DNA of 64,000 nt from CBDANO01 sp965197665 (GCA_965197665.1 CBDANO010000003.1:372001-436000), one strand, 5' to 3'. Counted from the first letter of the stretch, positions 8,812 through 18,268 are shown. Notes: generated from the letters alone by a model not told the origin. Made by a program: numbers and translations.

Positions 8812-10044
8812 CTAGGCCATGGCTCCGGCTTTCTCTTTGACCTCGCGGCCGATGCCGATGCGCCGGGCCATGATGACTTTTTGAATATCGGCGGTGCCGC
8901 CAGGGTGAATCGCAACGATGGCCGACCGGTGATGGGCCTCTACGTGACCCTCGGCCGCGCCCAACTGAGGGTCTTTGGTGAGAGCCGCCGGCCCCAGGAT
9001 GTCCAGGATGCTTCCGGCCATGCGCAGCCCCGACATCTTCTTGTAATACGATACTTGGGGCCCTTCGTAGGTCATGCCGGCCCCGCTGTGGCGCATCCAG
9101 TAATTGCGAAGGTTGAATAAACGGCAAATCTCCGCCTCTACGTAGATGTCCACCAAGCGGTCCCGCACGTCCGGGTCTTGGGTCAAGGGCCGGCCCCGGC
9201 GTTGCGTATTCCGGCAGTGCTCGAAGAGCCGGCCCACCAGCCGGTTTCGAGCGATTCGGCCCCCGCTGCCGTGCTCCAACTCCAAATGAGTAGTAGCTAC
9301 TTTCCAGCCCTCGTTCTCGCCACCCACCAAATGGAAGCCGGGGACCCGCACGTTATCGAAGTACACTATGTTCTTGATCCCGGATCCGGCGCCCGATTCA
9401 CCCCCAGCTATCAAGAGGTCCATGGGGGCCACGGTGATTCCGGGCAGGTCCGCCGGGATCAAGAACCAACCCAGGTTCTGATGCCTGGGGGCTTCGGGGT
9501 CGGTCCGGGTCAGGGTCCACATATAATCGCATCCAAAGGCGCTGCCTACGAAGACCTTTTGGCCGTTGATGAGATAGTCGCCGCCGTCGGCCTGCGCCGT
9601 CGTCTTTACGTTGGCCACGTCGGAACCGGCCTCGGGTTCGGTCAGCAACTGCCAGGTGCGGACCTCGCCCCGGAACATCTGGGGAAGGAAGGTTTTCTTT
9701 TGCTCCTCGGAACCCCAAACCAGGATTGACTCTCCCCCCAAGTGACCGCCGGTGTCGTAGTAAGGAGGGATGGTCAGCCCGTAGGAGTCCACCTCTTCCT
9801 CCAACACCACCGAGTGGTCCAGCGAAAGGCCGCCGCCGCCGTACTCCACCGGGGCGGTGGGCCACAGCCAGCCCTTGGCCCCCAGGCGCCGCCCCAAGTC
9901 ACGGCGAAGTTGGTATTGCTCGTAGGTCAACTCGGCCCCGTCCGGCGGATGAACGACGCCTGAGGGCACGTTCTGCTTCAGCCACTCCCGCACCTCCAAG
10001 CGGAACTGTTCTTGCTCTATGGTATACGTGGGCTCGAAGTCCAT
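8812..10044 (-). CDS. Acyl-CoA dehydrogenase family protein
   Basis: A 410-residue FAD acyl-CoA dehydrogenase. Landmarks are WLWPTAPVEYGGGGLSLDHSVVLEEE, LLTEPEAGSDVANVKTTA (the conserved T-E-P-x-A-G-S-D flavin and substrate loop), YLINGQKVFVGSA, a G-x-R-N-R segment and a C-terminal ADIQKVIMARRIGIG. The ATG follows GGAGG by five bases. It is the upstream partner of the shorter acyl-CoA dehydrogenase at 7626-8741; the pair is probably co-transcribed and may assemble together. The electron acceptor is presumably ETF, whose genes are not in the window. It could serve fatty, terpenoid or sterol-derived acyl chains; I cannot tell which. Confidence 0.92.
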   Translation of the reverse strand: MDFEPTYTIEQEQFRLEVREWLKQNVPSGVVHPPDGAELTYEQYQLRRDLGRRLGAKGWLWPTAPVEYGGGGLSLDHSVVLEEEVDSYGLTIPPYYDTGGHLGGESILVWGSEEQKKTFLPQMFRGEVRTWQLLTEPEAGSDVANVKTTAQADGGDYLINGQKVFVGSAFGCDYMWTLTRTDPEAPRHQNLGWFLIPADLPGITVAPMDLLIAGGESGAGSGIKNIVYFDNVRVPGFHLVGGENEGWKVATTHLELEHGSGGRIARNRLVGRLFEHCRNTQRRGRPLTQDPDVRDRLVDIYVEAEICRLFNLRNYWMRHSGAGMTYEGPQVSYYKKMSGLRMAGSILDILGPAALTKDPQLGAAEGHVEAHHRSAIVAIHPGGTADIQKVIMARRIGIGREVKEKAGAMA

Positions 10045-10171
10045 GTGAACCTCCGCGGGCGTCGGCCCCCAGCTTTTTGAGCGTACCTTGGGCCTGGTTT
10101 TATTTTATGCGCGGCGATGGATTATTTTTCATAGCGTTGAGTGGAAGCAACCCTCGTACCGGGACCCCTCT

Positions 10172-11731
10172 CTACTGTGACCTCAAGGCCCGTCCCGGCA
10201 GCGCTCCCGTATGGGTGCCATTATCTATCACCAACCGGCCGTTAACCATAACGTAATCTATGGCGGCGGGGTATTGCTTGGGGTCTTCGAAGGTGGCTTT
10301 GGCCTCCACCCGGTCCGGGTCGAACATGACCAGGTCCGCCTTCATGCCGTCCCGGAGGATGCCCCGGTCCTTCAGCCCCAGTCTTTGGGCCGGGATGGCC
10401 GACATCTTTCGCACCGCCTCCTCCAGCCGCAGCAGCCCCTCTTCGCGGACGAACTGGCCCAGCACGTAGGGGAAGGTGCCGTAGGTCCTGGGGTTGGGCA
10501 TCTGACCGGTGAGAATAGCGTCCGAGCCAACCATCTGGGCCGGGTGGCGCACGATGGTCCGGATGTTGTCCGGGTTGCCGGTCCGGGCCACGAAAGCGAC
10601 TTCCAGGTTTTCTTCGATCAACAGGTCGCAGACCGCGTCGATCATCTTCTTGCCTTGGGCCCGGGCCAAGTCGGTCAGGGAACGGCCCTCCCACTCTTTA
10701 TTCTTGGCCGACCCTACGTGGCTAAAAATGTACTGGTCCAGAGACAAGCCCCACATCGGGTTAATCGAGTCGTCAAGCTCGTCCCTTACACGCCGGTCCT
10801 GAATTCTTTGGAGCAGAGCGGTTGGCCCGCCGGAGTGCACCCAGTAAGGGAGCAGCGAGTGCAACACGGTACTGGCGGCGGCGTAAGGGTACTGGTCGAA
10901 GGTCACGTCTATACCGCCGCTCCGGGCTTGGTCTACCAGGCCCACCATTTGCTGGCCCATGCCGTCCACCGGGCTGTGATAGTGGGAAATGTGTACCGGC
11001 ACCCCGCTGCGGCGGCCGATGTCCACCGCCTCCCGGAAGGGGTCCAACAACCGGTCCCCCAGGCTGTACCGGGCGTGGGTCATGTAGAACCCTCCCAGGT
11101 CCTTGATAGCGTCGCACACCGCCACCAATTCGTTGGTGTCGCTGTATGCCCCCGGCGGGTAAGTCAGCCCGGTAGCGAAGCCAAAAGCGCCGTCCCGCAT
11201 TCCCTGGCGGGCCAGTTCCCGCATCCGGCCCAGCTCAGCCTCGGTGGGCAAACGGTCATCCCATCCCATGGCTTCTACCCGGAGGGCGGCGTGAGGGACC
11301 ATGTAGACCGCGTTACAAGCGGCCCGGCCATCGAACAAGTCCAGGAACTCTTTAACGCTACTCCATCCCACACCGGCCGGGGGTCTGCCGTTGACGGCGG
11401 CCAAGTGGGTCAGGAGGTGGTCCAGATTGCCCGGAGAAATCGGGGCGTAGGAAAGGCCGTCCATGCCCAGGGCTTCGGTGGTGACGCCCTGCCGTACTTT
11501 GGCTTCATGCCTCGGCTCCGCCAGCATTAGCAGGTCCGAATGGGAGTGCATGTCGATGAAACCCGGGCATACCACGTAGTTGGAGGCATCGATCACTCTT
11601 CCGGCTTGCAACGAGGAAACGTCGCCCCGCAAGATCGTAACCTCATCTCCGGTTATGCCCACGCCAGCCCGGAACCAGGGCCCTCCAGTACCGTCGATAA
11701 CCCGGCCGTCCTTAATCAGCAGGTCGAACAT
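10172..11731 (-). CDS. N-acyl-D-amino-acid deacylase family amidohydrolase
   Basis: A 519-residue metal-dependent amidohydrolase of the D-aminoacylase / dihydroorotase-like group. It has the N-terminal beta segment MFDLLIKDGRVIDGTGGPWFRA and the metal ligands of strand 1 in GFIDMHSHSD. A cysteine or carboxylate-bearing strand follows, then THARYS, VHISHYHSP and the C-terminal LVMFDPDRVEAKATFEDP, characteristic of D-aminoacylases. It probably hydrolyses an N-acyl amino acid or a similar amide. A GGGGGAAG ribosome site precedes the ATG. It is transcribed away from the VOC gene, and a good promoter lies upstream on the minus strand. The two D-amino-acid-related paralogues at 2.8-5.1 kb are compatible with D-amino-acid catabolism, but no operon links them. 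Confidence 0.9.
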   Translation of the reverse strand: MFDLLIKDGRVIDGTGGPWFRAGVGITGDEVTILRGDVSSLQAGRVIDASNYVVCPGFIDMHSHSDLLMLAEPRHEAKVRQGVTTEALGMDGLSYAPISPGNLDHLLTHLAAVNGRPPAGVGWSSVKEFLDLFDGRAACNAVYMVPHAALRVEAMGWDDRLPTEAELGRMRELARQGMRDGAFGFATGLTYPPGAYSDTNELVAVCDAIKDLGGFYMTHARYSLGDRLLDPFREAVDIGRRSGVPVHISHYHSPVDGMGQQMVGLVDQARSGGIDVTFDQYPYAAASTVLHSLLPYWVHSGGPTALLQRIQDRRVRDELDDSINPMWGLSLDQYIFSHVGSAKNKEWEGRSLTDLARAQGKKMIDAVCDLLIEENLEVAFVARTGNPDNIRTIVRHPAQMVGSDAILTGQMPNPRTYGTFPYVLGQFVREEGLLRLEEAVRKMSAIPAQRLGLKDRGILRDGMKADLVMFDPDRVEAKATFEDPKQYPAAIDYVMVNGRLVIDNGTHTGALPGRALRSQ

Positions 11732-11798
11732 TATGTCTTCCCCCGGCGGCCTATTCGCCGTTAGTATCAGGAACGGAATGGCGTAAATGGGACCGCAG

Positions 11799-11826
11799 AA
11801 TATAGAATCGAAGTATTATGTTACAA
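11799..11826 (-). promoter_or_regulatory. Candidate promoter of the amidohydrolase gene
   Basis: On the minus strand TTGTAA (11826-11821), a 16-bp spacer and TATATT (11804-11799) form a sigma-70-like promoter 68 bp upstream of the amidohydrolase ATG. The 418-bp gap between the two divergent genes otherwise holds only repeat copy B. Confidence 0.5.
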
Positions 11827-12055
11827 CATTTTGCTTGTAGACAGGGCCACGAACCGAGCCGGCCGCTCCCTTGCCAGCGGCTGCCGCGGCGACTAATATT
11901 GTCGCAGCCGTTAGACGCCTGAAGCAGCGCCGGCCGGTGGCGACGCATTTACGCTTTCTCCGAAAGCTTGCTAGCTAACTCGATGTGCAAGTTCTTCAGG
12001 CTCCCGATTGGATTGCCGGCGCCACAGCGTCTTCGTTGGATATGACACTTCTTCC

Positions 12056-12125
12056 GGGGGTGTGGCAACCCTTGCCTTATGCCTGGACGGCCGATAAGAA
12101 GCTTGCAGACGGGGTTAATTACCCC
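12056..12125. repeat. Short interspersed repeat, copy B
   Basis: Closest relative of copy A: CAACCCTTGC, CTTATGCCTGGAC, CGATAAGAA and CGGGGTTAATTACCCC appear in the same order. It ends 25 bp before the VOC gene start and opens a false upstream extension of that reading frame. Confidence 0.7.
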
Positions 12126-12149
12126 ACTTCAACGAGAAGGAGGGCTGGG

Positions 12150-12557
12150 ATGGGGACGGTAAGCATCGATCACATAGCGATGCCCACCGCCAACGCGGAG
12201 CGTACCATCGAGTTCTACAAGCGGCTGGGATTCCACATTAACGATGAAGACGATTGGCGCGCCGGTAAAGCAAAAATCTTTTCCATCCAAGTCGGCGACT
12301 CCAAAATCAATGTTCACCCCGAGGGTTTCACCGCCGATCTGAGAGGGCCGACTGCGGTACCCGGCTGCGCCGACATCTGCTTCGTGTGGGAGGGAACGGC
12401 GGAGGAGTGCAAGCAGTGGCTCGAAGACGCCGGGGTGGCGGTAATCCGGGGGCCGGGACCCCGCAAGGGCGCCCGGTCCGGCGGCGGCCTGCCGGCAGTC
12501 AGCTTATACGCTAGGGACCCGGACGAGAACTTGCTGGAATGGATGGTCTATATCTAA
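12150..12557 (+). CDS. VOC (glyoxalase/dioxygenase-fold) family protein
   Basis: A 135-residue vicinal-oxygen-chelate protein: paired beta-alpha-beta-beta-beta modules that usually bind a divalent metal. It begins SIDHIAMPTANAERTIEFYKRLGF, whose histidine is the standard first metal ligand. It ends SLYARDPDENLLEWMVYI, where D-P-D-E-N-L-L-E supplies the terminal glutamate ligand. I chose the ATG at 12150 because AAGGAGGG precedes it; the open frame upstream is repeat copy B. The next gene, a ThDP enzyme, starts 34 bp downstream, so the two are probably co-transcribed. Reaction unknown: isomerase, lyase or extradiol-type. Confidence 0.9.
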   Translation: MGTVSIDHIAMPTANAERTIEFYKRLGFHINDEDDWRAGKAKIFSIQVGDSKINVHPEGFTADLRGPTAVPGCADICFVWEGTAEECKQWLEDAGVAVIRGPGPRKGARSGGGLPAVSLYARDPDENLLEWMVYI

Positions 12558-12591
12558 ACGCTGGAAATCTTGAGCTGAGGAAGAGTAACGC

Positions 12592-14265
12592 ATGCCAACG
12601 ATGACAGGTAAACAAGTCTTGGCTCAGATGCTGATTGCTGAAGGGTTGGAGTACATCTTCGGCAACCCTGGCACCAGCGAGACCCCCCTGTTGGACGCCC
12701 TTCAGGACTACCCCAGGCTGAAGTACGTGCAATCACTTCAAGAAGGGACCGCCGTGGGCATGGCCGACGGCTACGCCCGGGCAACCGGCCAGCCAGCCTT
12801 CGCTAACATCCACATTGCCGGGGGGTTAGCCAACGGTATAAGCGCCCTGTACAACGCCTACAGAGGCGGGACCCCAATGGTGCTGACGGCGGGCAATTCG
12901 GACACCCGGATGTTCATGCACGACCCGGTCCTGTCCGGCGACCTAGTGGAGATGACCAAGCAGTACACCAAGTGGAGCGCCGAGGTCCTTCACGCCTCGG
13001 ACATACCCGTAGCGGTGCGCCGGGCCTTCAAGGAAGCAAAAACGCCGCCCACCGGTCCGGTATTCCTTTCCTTTCCTTGGGACACCATGGATGACTTGGC
13101 CGACTTGGCGGTCAACCCGTCTTCACCGGGCTTCTTTCGGACGAGGCCGGACAGCGGCGCCGTGGCCAAGGCTTCCCGCCTGCTGTCCCAGGCGGAGAAT
13201 CCGCTGATCGTGGTGGGGGACCGGGTGGCCCAATCGGGCGCCGTCAGTCAGGTGGTACGCGTTGCCGAGCAGTTGGGCGCCAAGGTGTACGCCTCTTCCT
13301 ATTCGGAGGTCAACTTCCCTACCAGCCACGGCCTGTACGGCGGGATGCTGAACCTGAACAACCCGGCCACTAGCGAGTATTTCACCGGCGCCGACGTGGT
13401 GCTGGCCGTCGGGTCCAACGTCTTCAATTCCTTCTTGTACGTACCGGACCCGTTCCTGGAACCAACCACCAAATTGGTCCACTTGGACAACGACGCTACG
13501 GAACTGGAAAGAATATACCCCACCGAAATCGGCATGTTGGCCGATCCGGCGGCCGGATTAGAGGAACTGTCCGACGCGCTGGAGCAGGACATGAACGCCG
13601 CCGCTCGGGAAGCGGCCGCAACCAGGAGCGCCACGTGGGCCGAGAGAAAGCGCCAAGCCGCGGTGCAAGACCGGCAGCGCCTCAGCAGCATTTGGAACCG
13701 GCGGCCGATGCCGGCGGAGCGAATGATGCACGAGTTGGCCCAAGCCTCACCCCCCGACACTATCGTGGCCGATGAAGCCATAACCTCCAAGTCCGCCCTG
13801 ATGCAAGCCTTCGATTTCGACGAGCCGGGCAGTTTCTATGGCATCCGGGGCGGCGCCCTGGGTTGGGCGATGCCGGGTGCCTTGGGGATCAAGCTGGCTA
13901 ATCCGGACCGTCCGGTGCTGGCGGTGGTCGGGGACGGCTCTTCCCTGTATACAATCCAGGCGTTATGGACGGCGTCCCGCTATGACATTCCGGTGGTCTA
14001 CGCCATATGCAACAACAGGTCGTACCGCATTCTCAAAGTCAACATGGAAATCTACCTCCGGAGCATGTTGAACGACAAGCAGCGGCAAAGCGAGTACGTG
14101 GGGATGGAGTTCGCCAATCCGTTGGACTTGGCGGCCATCGCTCCGGGAATGGGGGTCTCCGGTGAGAAAGTGGAGGACCCGGAGGCGCTGGGACCGGCTC
14201 TGCGCCGGGCCTTCGACAGCGGCAAGCCCGCCGTCATAGACGTTAGCATCGACGGCTCGTTGTAG
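12592..14265 (+). CDS. Thiamine diphosphate-dependent enzyme (benzoylformate decarboxylase / acetolactate synthase-like)
   Basis: A 557-residue three-domain ThDP enzyme. The Pyr domain carries FGNPGTSETPLLDAL and the catalytic Glu51 in QEGTAVGMADGYARATG. The middle Rossmann-like domain holds PLIVVGDRVAQSGAV. The PP domain has the metal and diphosphate motif GDGSSLYTIQALWTASRYD ending in NNRSY. Overall it is closest to the benzoylformate decarboxylase branch (FGNPGTSE start), which decarboxylates 2-oxo acids, but acetolactate synthase-like carboligation is possible. It follows the VOC gene by 34 bp and precedes an SDR gene on the same strand. A small catabolic unit is likely: an oxo acid is decarboxylated and the resulting aldehyde or alcohol handled by the dehydrogenase. 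Confidence 0.88.
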   Translation: MPTMTGKQVLAQMLIAEGLEYIFGNPGTSETPLLDALQDYPRLKYVQSLQEGTAVGMADGYARATGQPAFANIHIAGGLANGISALYNAYRGGTPMVLTAGNSDTRMFMHDPVLSGDLVEMTKQYTKWSAEVLHASDIPVAVRRAFKEAKTPPTGPVFLSFPWDTMDDLADLAVNPSSPGFFRTRPDSGAVAKASRLLSQAENPLIVVGDRVAQSGAVSQVVRVAEQLGAKVYASSYSEVNFPTSHGLYGGMLNLNNPATSEYFTGADVVLAVGSNVFNSFLYVPDPFLEPTTKLVHLDNDATELERIYPTEIGMLADPAAGLEELSDALEQDMNAAAREAAATRSATWAERKRQAAVQDRQRLSSIWNRRPMPAERMMHELAQASPPDTIVADEAITSKSALMQAFDFDEPGSFYGIRGGALGWAMPGALGIKLANPDRPVLAVVGDGSSLYTIQALWTASRYDIPVVYAICNNRSYRILKVNMEIYLRSMLNDKQRQSEYVGMEFANPLDLAAIAPGMGVSGEKVEDPEALGPALRRAFDSGKPAVIDVSIDGSL

Positions 14266-14463
14266 TCACCCCTCAAGGGTTTCGTCCACCGGCCCGGCGA
14301 TAATTTCCGCCCCGCCGGTCTTCGCCGCTAACGCCGACCGCCAAAACCGCCACAGTGAATTTCGGCGAAACCCGCAGTGACTAGCGCCTTATGTCAACTG
14401 CAACTGCCCCAACCACCAGTCTTCCAGGCGCGGCAAAGGGGACTTTCACGGCGGAGGAATAAC

Positions 14464-15273
14464 GTGGAGCAAAAGAGGTACCGGCTGGAAAATAAAGTCG
14501 CCATCGTTACGGGGGCCGGGTCAAGCGGGCCCGGGATGGGGACCGGGAAAGCCGCCGCTATATTGTTCGCCCGGGAGGGTGCCAAGGTGCTGCTGGTGGA
14601 CCGGGACGGACGGCGCGCCGAAGAGACCCAAGCGGCTATCCGGGAGGAAGGCGGAGAGGCGGCGGTATTCGATGGGGACGTTACTCGAGAGCGGGACTGC
14701 AAAGCCTTGGCGGATGCGGCGGTTGAACGCTACGGCCCCATAAGCATCCTCTTCAACAACGTCGGCATTCTGGGCAGGGGCAGCGTCGTGGAAGTGACGG
14801 AAGAAGCATGGGACCAAGTGATGGCGGTCAACTTGAAGAGCATGATGTTGACCAGCAAGTTCGTCGTGCCGATTATGGCCCAAGGCGGGGGCGGCTCGAT
14901 CATCAATGTGTCGTCTATTGCTGGGCTGAGGGCCGGCAGCGGAGGCCCCAGCATGTCGTATTCGGCCTCCAAGGGCGGCGTCATAGCTTTGACGGCCTCC
15001 ATGGCGGTGCATCACGGCAGGGACAACGTCCGAGTGAATTGCATCGCTCCCGGCCACATATACACGCCGATGGTGTCGGCCATGAGCGAAGAGTCCCGGG
15101 ACCTGCGGCGGCGGGCCGGGCCACTGGGGACGGAAGGCACGGCTTGGGACATCGCTTGGGCGGCAGTGTTTCTGGCCAGCGACGAGGCGAGGTGGATATC
15201 CGGCGTGGTGCTGCCCGTGGACGCCGGGTTACTGGCCGCAACGCCCATGTCAATGTTGGAGCATCTCAGGTAG
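14464..15273 (+). CDS. SDR family oxidoreductase
   Basis: A classical short-chain dehydrogenase of 269 residues. It has an NAD(P)-binding VAIVTGAGSSGPGMGTGKAAA glycine motif, DRDGRRA at the end of the second strand, LFNNVGILG, the catalytic serine in INVSSIAG, and the Tyr/Lys pair in SYSASKGG. The start was set at GTG 14464 because GGAGGAAT lies four bases upstream. The open frame continues 29 codons further up but without family similarity. The glycine motif holds an unusually long insertion (SSGPGMGTG) seen in some quinate/gluconate-type SDRs. It follows the ThDP enzyme by 198 bp. Confidence 0.9.
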   Translation: MEQKRYRLENKVAIVTGAGSSGPGMGTGKAAAILFAREGAKVLLVDRDGRRAEETQAAIREEGGEAAVFDGDVTRERDCKALADAAVERYGPISILFNNVGILGRGSVVEVTEEAWDQVMAVNLKSMMLTSKFVVPIMAQGGGGSIINVSSIAGLRAGSGGPSMSYSASKGGVIALTASMAVHHGRDNVRVNCIAPGHIYTPMVSAMSEESRDLRRRAGPLGTEGTAWDIAWAAVFLASDEARWISGVVLPVDAGLLAATPMSMLEHLR

Positions 15274-15390
15274 TTCACCCGGCGCCCAAGCCCGCCTCCG
15301 GCCGGACCTGAAATACAAGAAATACCAAAGGAATCGCTATGGTCCGCCGCGGCGGACCGCCCCGATCATTCTGTTTCTTTCCGGGCGGCC

Positions 15391-15440
15391 CTCGCGTTTG
15401 CTTGGACCTGCGGCGAGAAACTTGCCTTCGGGGTTGGCCG
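15391..15440. repeat. Short interspersed repeat, copy D (degenerate)
   Basis: GCTTGGACCTGCGGCGAGAAACTTG then CGGGGTTGG matches the right half of copies A-C. It lies between two convergent genes and ends directly at the stop codon of the HIBADH-type gene. Confidence 0.5.
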
Positions 15441-16391
15441 TCAGCCGTCCGGGTGGGTTGTAATGAACCGGGCCGCTTTGTCCGGGTCCACGTGGGGGGA
15501 GCGGACCTCCACACCCGCCTGCTCCTCTTGTAGCAAGAAGGTCACGTTGTTGTCTAGATCACCCCAACCCCGGTTGATTCCCTGGATGGCGATCTGCTCC
15601 ACAAGGTTGGCCACCGGCATGGGAACGTTGAACTCTTTGCCCAACTCGGTGGCCAGCCCGACGTCCTTCCTGGCCAGGGACAAAGCAAAGCTGGGCGGGT
15701 CGAACTCCCCGCGAAACACGGTTCTTGGGATGGCCTCGTGGAGCCCGCTCATCCGCCCTACCGCGCCGCGGCGCACGCACTCCCATAGGGCCTCGGGATC
15801 GACTCCGGCCTTGACTCCCAGGGTCAGGCCTTCGGCGATGGCTTGGCGGACTCCGTGGCCTATCATGTTGTGGACCAGCTTGGCCACGCTGCCGGCGCCA
15901 ATGCTCCCGGCATAGAACACCTTGTCACCAAAAGCGTCGAGCAAGGGCTTGACGCGGTCATAAATCTCCCGCTCTCCACCCACCATCACCGCCAGGTTAC
16001 CGCTTGCGGCGCCGCTCTTGCCGCCGCTGACCGGAGCATCCAACACGTGGGCGCCCTTCTGCCGGAACCGGGGTTCGATTTCACGGATCAGCGTGGGACG
16101 GCTGGTGGACAATTCCACAAGTACGCCTCCGGGCCTGATGCCCTCGAGCACTCCTTCGGCGCCCAGGGAGACCTCCTCCACCTCCGCCGGCCCGGGCAAC
16201 GACGTTAGGACAACGTCGGCTTGCCTAGCCACGTCGGCTGGGGAGTTGGCCAAGCGGGCGCCCTCCTCCAGAAAGGGCCTGACGGCAGCCTCGCGTATGT
16301 CGAACACCACCATCGGGTACCCGGCTTTTTGAATGTTGCCGGCCATCCCGGCGCCCATGTTCCCAAGGCCGATAAATCCTGCCGTCTCCAT
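15441..16391 (-). CDS. NAD(P)-dependent oxidoreductase, 3-hydroxyisobutyrate dehydrogenase family
   Basis: A beta-hydroxyacid dehydrogenase of 316 residues. It has the Rossmann start AGFIGLGNMGAGMAGN, LTSLPGPAEVEEV, LVELSTSRPTLIRE, the substrate-binding LDAPVSGGKSGAASGNLAVMVGG and the catalytic lysine in GAGSVAKLVHNMIGHG. Family members reduce or oxidise 3-hydroxy acids such as 3-hydroxyisobutyrate or tartronate semialdehyde. I set the start at ATG 16391: AGGAG sits at a proper distance from it, while the GTG three codons earlier overlaps that site. It converges with the SDR gene; its substrate is not deducible. Confidence 0.92.
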   Translation of the reverse strand: METAGFIGLGNMGAGMAGNIQKAGYPMVVFDIREAAVRPFLEEGARLANSPADVARQADVVLTSLPGPAEVEEVSLGAEGVLEGIRPGGVLVELSTSRPTLIREIEPRFRQKGAHVLDAPVSGGKSGAASGNLAVMVGGEREIYDRVKPLLDAFGDKVFYAGSIGAGSVAKLVHNMIGHGVRQAIAEGLTLGVKAGVDPEALWECVRRGAVGRMSGLHEAIPRTVFRGEFDPPSFALSLARKDVGLATELGKEFNVPMPVANLVEQIAIQGINRGWGDLDNNVTFLLQEEQAGVEVRSPHVDPDKAARFITTHPDG

Positions 16392-16771
16392 TGCGTCCAC
16401 TCTCCTATCTTGGCCGTTTTTTCTTTTCTCCGCTTTTTCTGTTCTGTGGCGACCGTGTCGCTTGCGGCGTTGGACCGGACTACCCTAACAGCGGCGTTCC
16501 TCATTTAGAAGACCGAATTGGAGGGCCGCTTCAGGGGCCGGGCCGCCTCCCCCGGTTGAGGTGAGAGAGCTAGGGAGGCGCCGGGGCCTTTCCGCAAGTC
16601 CGGCGCAAGGGATTATAGCCGGTCGGGTGACCCATCTCCACTGTGGGCGGAAGTCCCGGTTGACGACGCCAAGTTCCGTGGTTACACTCCCCTCACCCCG
16701 CCCTCTTCCTCAATTGAGAGGGAGGATGAAAAGGTTCTGGGTTCCGCCCTTGATTTCTTGAGGAGAAAGCT
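16392..16771. other. Divergent intergenic region (380 bp)
   Basis: This stretch separates the minus-strand dehydrogenase from the plus-strand LLM gene. I see an imperfect inverted repeat CCCTCTTCCTC-AATT-GAGAGGGAGG near 16692-16720 and a GAGGAGAAAG ribosome site before the LLM gene, but no convincing gene or clear promoter. Confidence 0.5.
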
Positions 16772-17944
16772 ATGATCAAGTCTTTTGCTACGCTTTACAC
16801 CGGGCACGTGCTCGAAGGCGAGGGAATAGGTTTCGGAGGTACGCCTCACGACGACCGTTGGTTCTCCAACGAGCGTTTGATCACCGCTTTTGACATCGCC
16901 AAAGATACAGCGCAAAAGTTGGAGGAGTTGGGTTATGACGTGCTGTGGATGGCGGAGCACCATTTCCAGCGGGAAGGCTATGAATGTATACCCAACTTGC
17001 TCATTCTTAGCCAGTGGTTGAGCCAGCATACCAAGAGGATCAAATTCGGTTGCGGGTTCAACATTCTACCCATGTGGCACCCGCTGCGCTTGGCCGAAGA
17101 TTTCGCAATGGTGGACATTCTTACCGGAGGCCGAGTGATTTTTGGCATCGGTCGAGGCTATCACACCCGAGAAGTTGAGACCTTTGGCGCGCCGATGCTT
17201 GACGCCGACGCCAACCGGGACCTGTTCGAAGAGCAGTTCGAAATCGTCATGAAAGCCTTCAACGAAGAGTCTTTTTCTTACCGGGGTAAGCACTATACGG
17301 TGCCGCCGGAAGTCCCCTACCGCGGATACCAACTCAAGGAGATTACCCTGGTGCCGCGCCCGATAAACCTGCCGGTGGAGACTTGGCAGCCCATAGTAAG
17401 CGGCAACGCCAAGGGCATGGAATTCATGGCCAAGCATGGAATAAAGGGCATGATCCTGGGAACGGCTATGGAGTACGCCGACGAATGGATACACCGGTTC
17501 CGAGAGACCAACGCCCAACACGGTCGAGAGCTCCCGCTCGGCGGCAACTTGGCTATGGGATTTTGGAGCTTCATGGATGACAGCCGTGAGAAAGCCGAGC
17601 AAGCTTTGCAGCCAATCTTCGAGGAGCACGTCAAGTTCGCTGCGCCGCTGGGCATGCTGAGGTACACCGAGGAACAGATGAAAGAGATCGGACCCGGCGG
17701 GGTGGCCCGCCACATTGCGGCCGGCACCAACTACCGGGAAGTCTTGGAGAAGGGGGCTTGGTTCGCCGGCACGCCCGAGGACACTATCGCTTACCTGAAG
17801 GACATCGAACAGAAGTACCCGGGACTGGAGCAAGTGTTGATTGGGTTCCCGATGGGAGTGGCCAAAGCCCAGTTCATGGAACAGTTGACCCGCTTTGCCA
17901 AAGAGGTGATGCCGGCCTTCAAGACCAGTCCGGTAGGCGCCTAG
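16772..17944 (+). CDS. LLM class flavin-dependent oxidoreductase
   Basis: A luciferase-like TIM-barrel monooxygenase of 390 residues using FMN or F420. Family marks include YDVLWMAEHHFQREGYECIPNLL (the EHH segment of luciferases), GCGFNILPMWHPLRLAEDFAMVDILTGGRVIFGIGRGY and EQFEIVMKAF. Alkanal, nitrilotriacetate or dimethyl-sulfone type substrates are all known for the group. The ATG has GAGGAG upstream. It precedes the dodecin gene by 93 bp. Dodecin buffers free flavin, so co-expression would be sensible, although I see no direct evidence of an operon. Confidence 0.92.
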   Translation: MIKSFATLYTGHVLEGEGIGFGGTPHDDRWFSNERLITAFDIAKDTAQKLEELGYDVLWMAEHHFQREGYECIPNLLILSQWLSQHTKRIKFGCGFNILPMWHPLRLAEDFAMVDILTGGRVIFGIGRGYHTREVETFGAPMLDADANRDLFEEQFEIVMKAFNEESFSYRGKHYTVPPEVPYRGYQLKEITLVPRPINLPVETWQPIVSGNAKGMEFMAKHGIKGMILGTAMEYADEWIHRFRETNAQHGRELPLGGNLAMGFWSFMDDSREKAEQALQPIFEEHVKFAAPLGMLRYTEEQMKEIGPGGVARHIAAGTNYREVLEKGAWFAGTPEDTIAYLKDIEQKYPGLEQVLIGFPMGVAKAQFMEQLTRFAKEVMPAFKTSPVGA

Positions 17945-18037
17945 CGGCGAGTATCCCGGCGACGGGACCGGCCCGCCCGCGTAGCCAGGCGCCCAGGATT
18001 ACCAACAAATCGAAGATAGATTTGAGAGGAGCCAAGA

Positions 18038-18268
18038 ATGACGGACCACACATACAAAGTTGTTGAACTGGTCGGATCGTCCAATGAAGGAGTGCAACAA
18101 GCCATCGACGGGGCCATCGCTAGGGCCTCGCAAACGCTGCAGCATCTGGACTGGTTCGAGGTAAAGGAAATCCGCGGCAACATCCAAGAGGGAAAAGCAG
18201 CCTGGTACCAGGTCAAACTAGCTATCGGCTTTCGCGTTTTGGAACCGGAGGACCTGACCAAGGACTGA
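18038..18268 (+). CDS. Dodecin family flavin-binding protein
   Basis: A 76-residue dodecin, a small beta-alpha-beta-beta protein that forms hollow dodecamers storing FMN, FAD or riboflavin and sometimes CoA. It shows YKVVELVGSSNEGVQQAIDGAIARASQTL, the helix-1 signature S-x-E-G-V-x-x-A-I-x-x-A. WFEVKEIRGNIQEGKAAWYQVKLAIGFRV follows, with the usual tryptophan that stacks on the isoalloxazine and the E-I-R-G motif. GAGGAG precedes the ATG by seven bases. Its place next to a luciferase-like flavoenzyme and a flavin nitroreductase fits a flavin-buffering role. Confidence 0.95.
   Translation: MTDHTYKVVELVGSSNEGVQQAIDGAIARASQTLQHLDWFEVKEIRGNIQEGKAAWYQVKLAIGFRVLEPEDLTKD

Noticed and set aside
11985..12150. 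An extended N-terminus of the VOC protein (55 extra residues)
   Set aside because: The extra codons lie in repeat copy B. A strong AAGGAGGG site and the family start favour ATG 12150.
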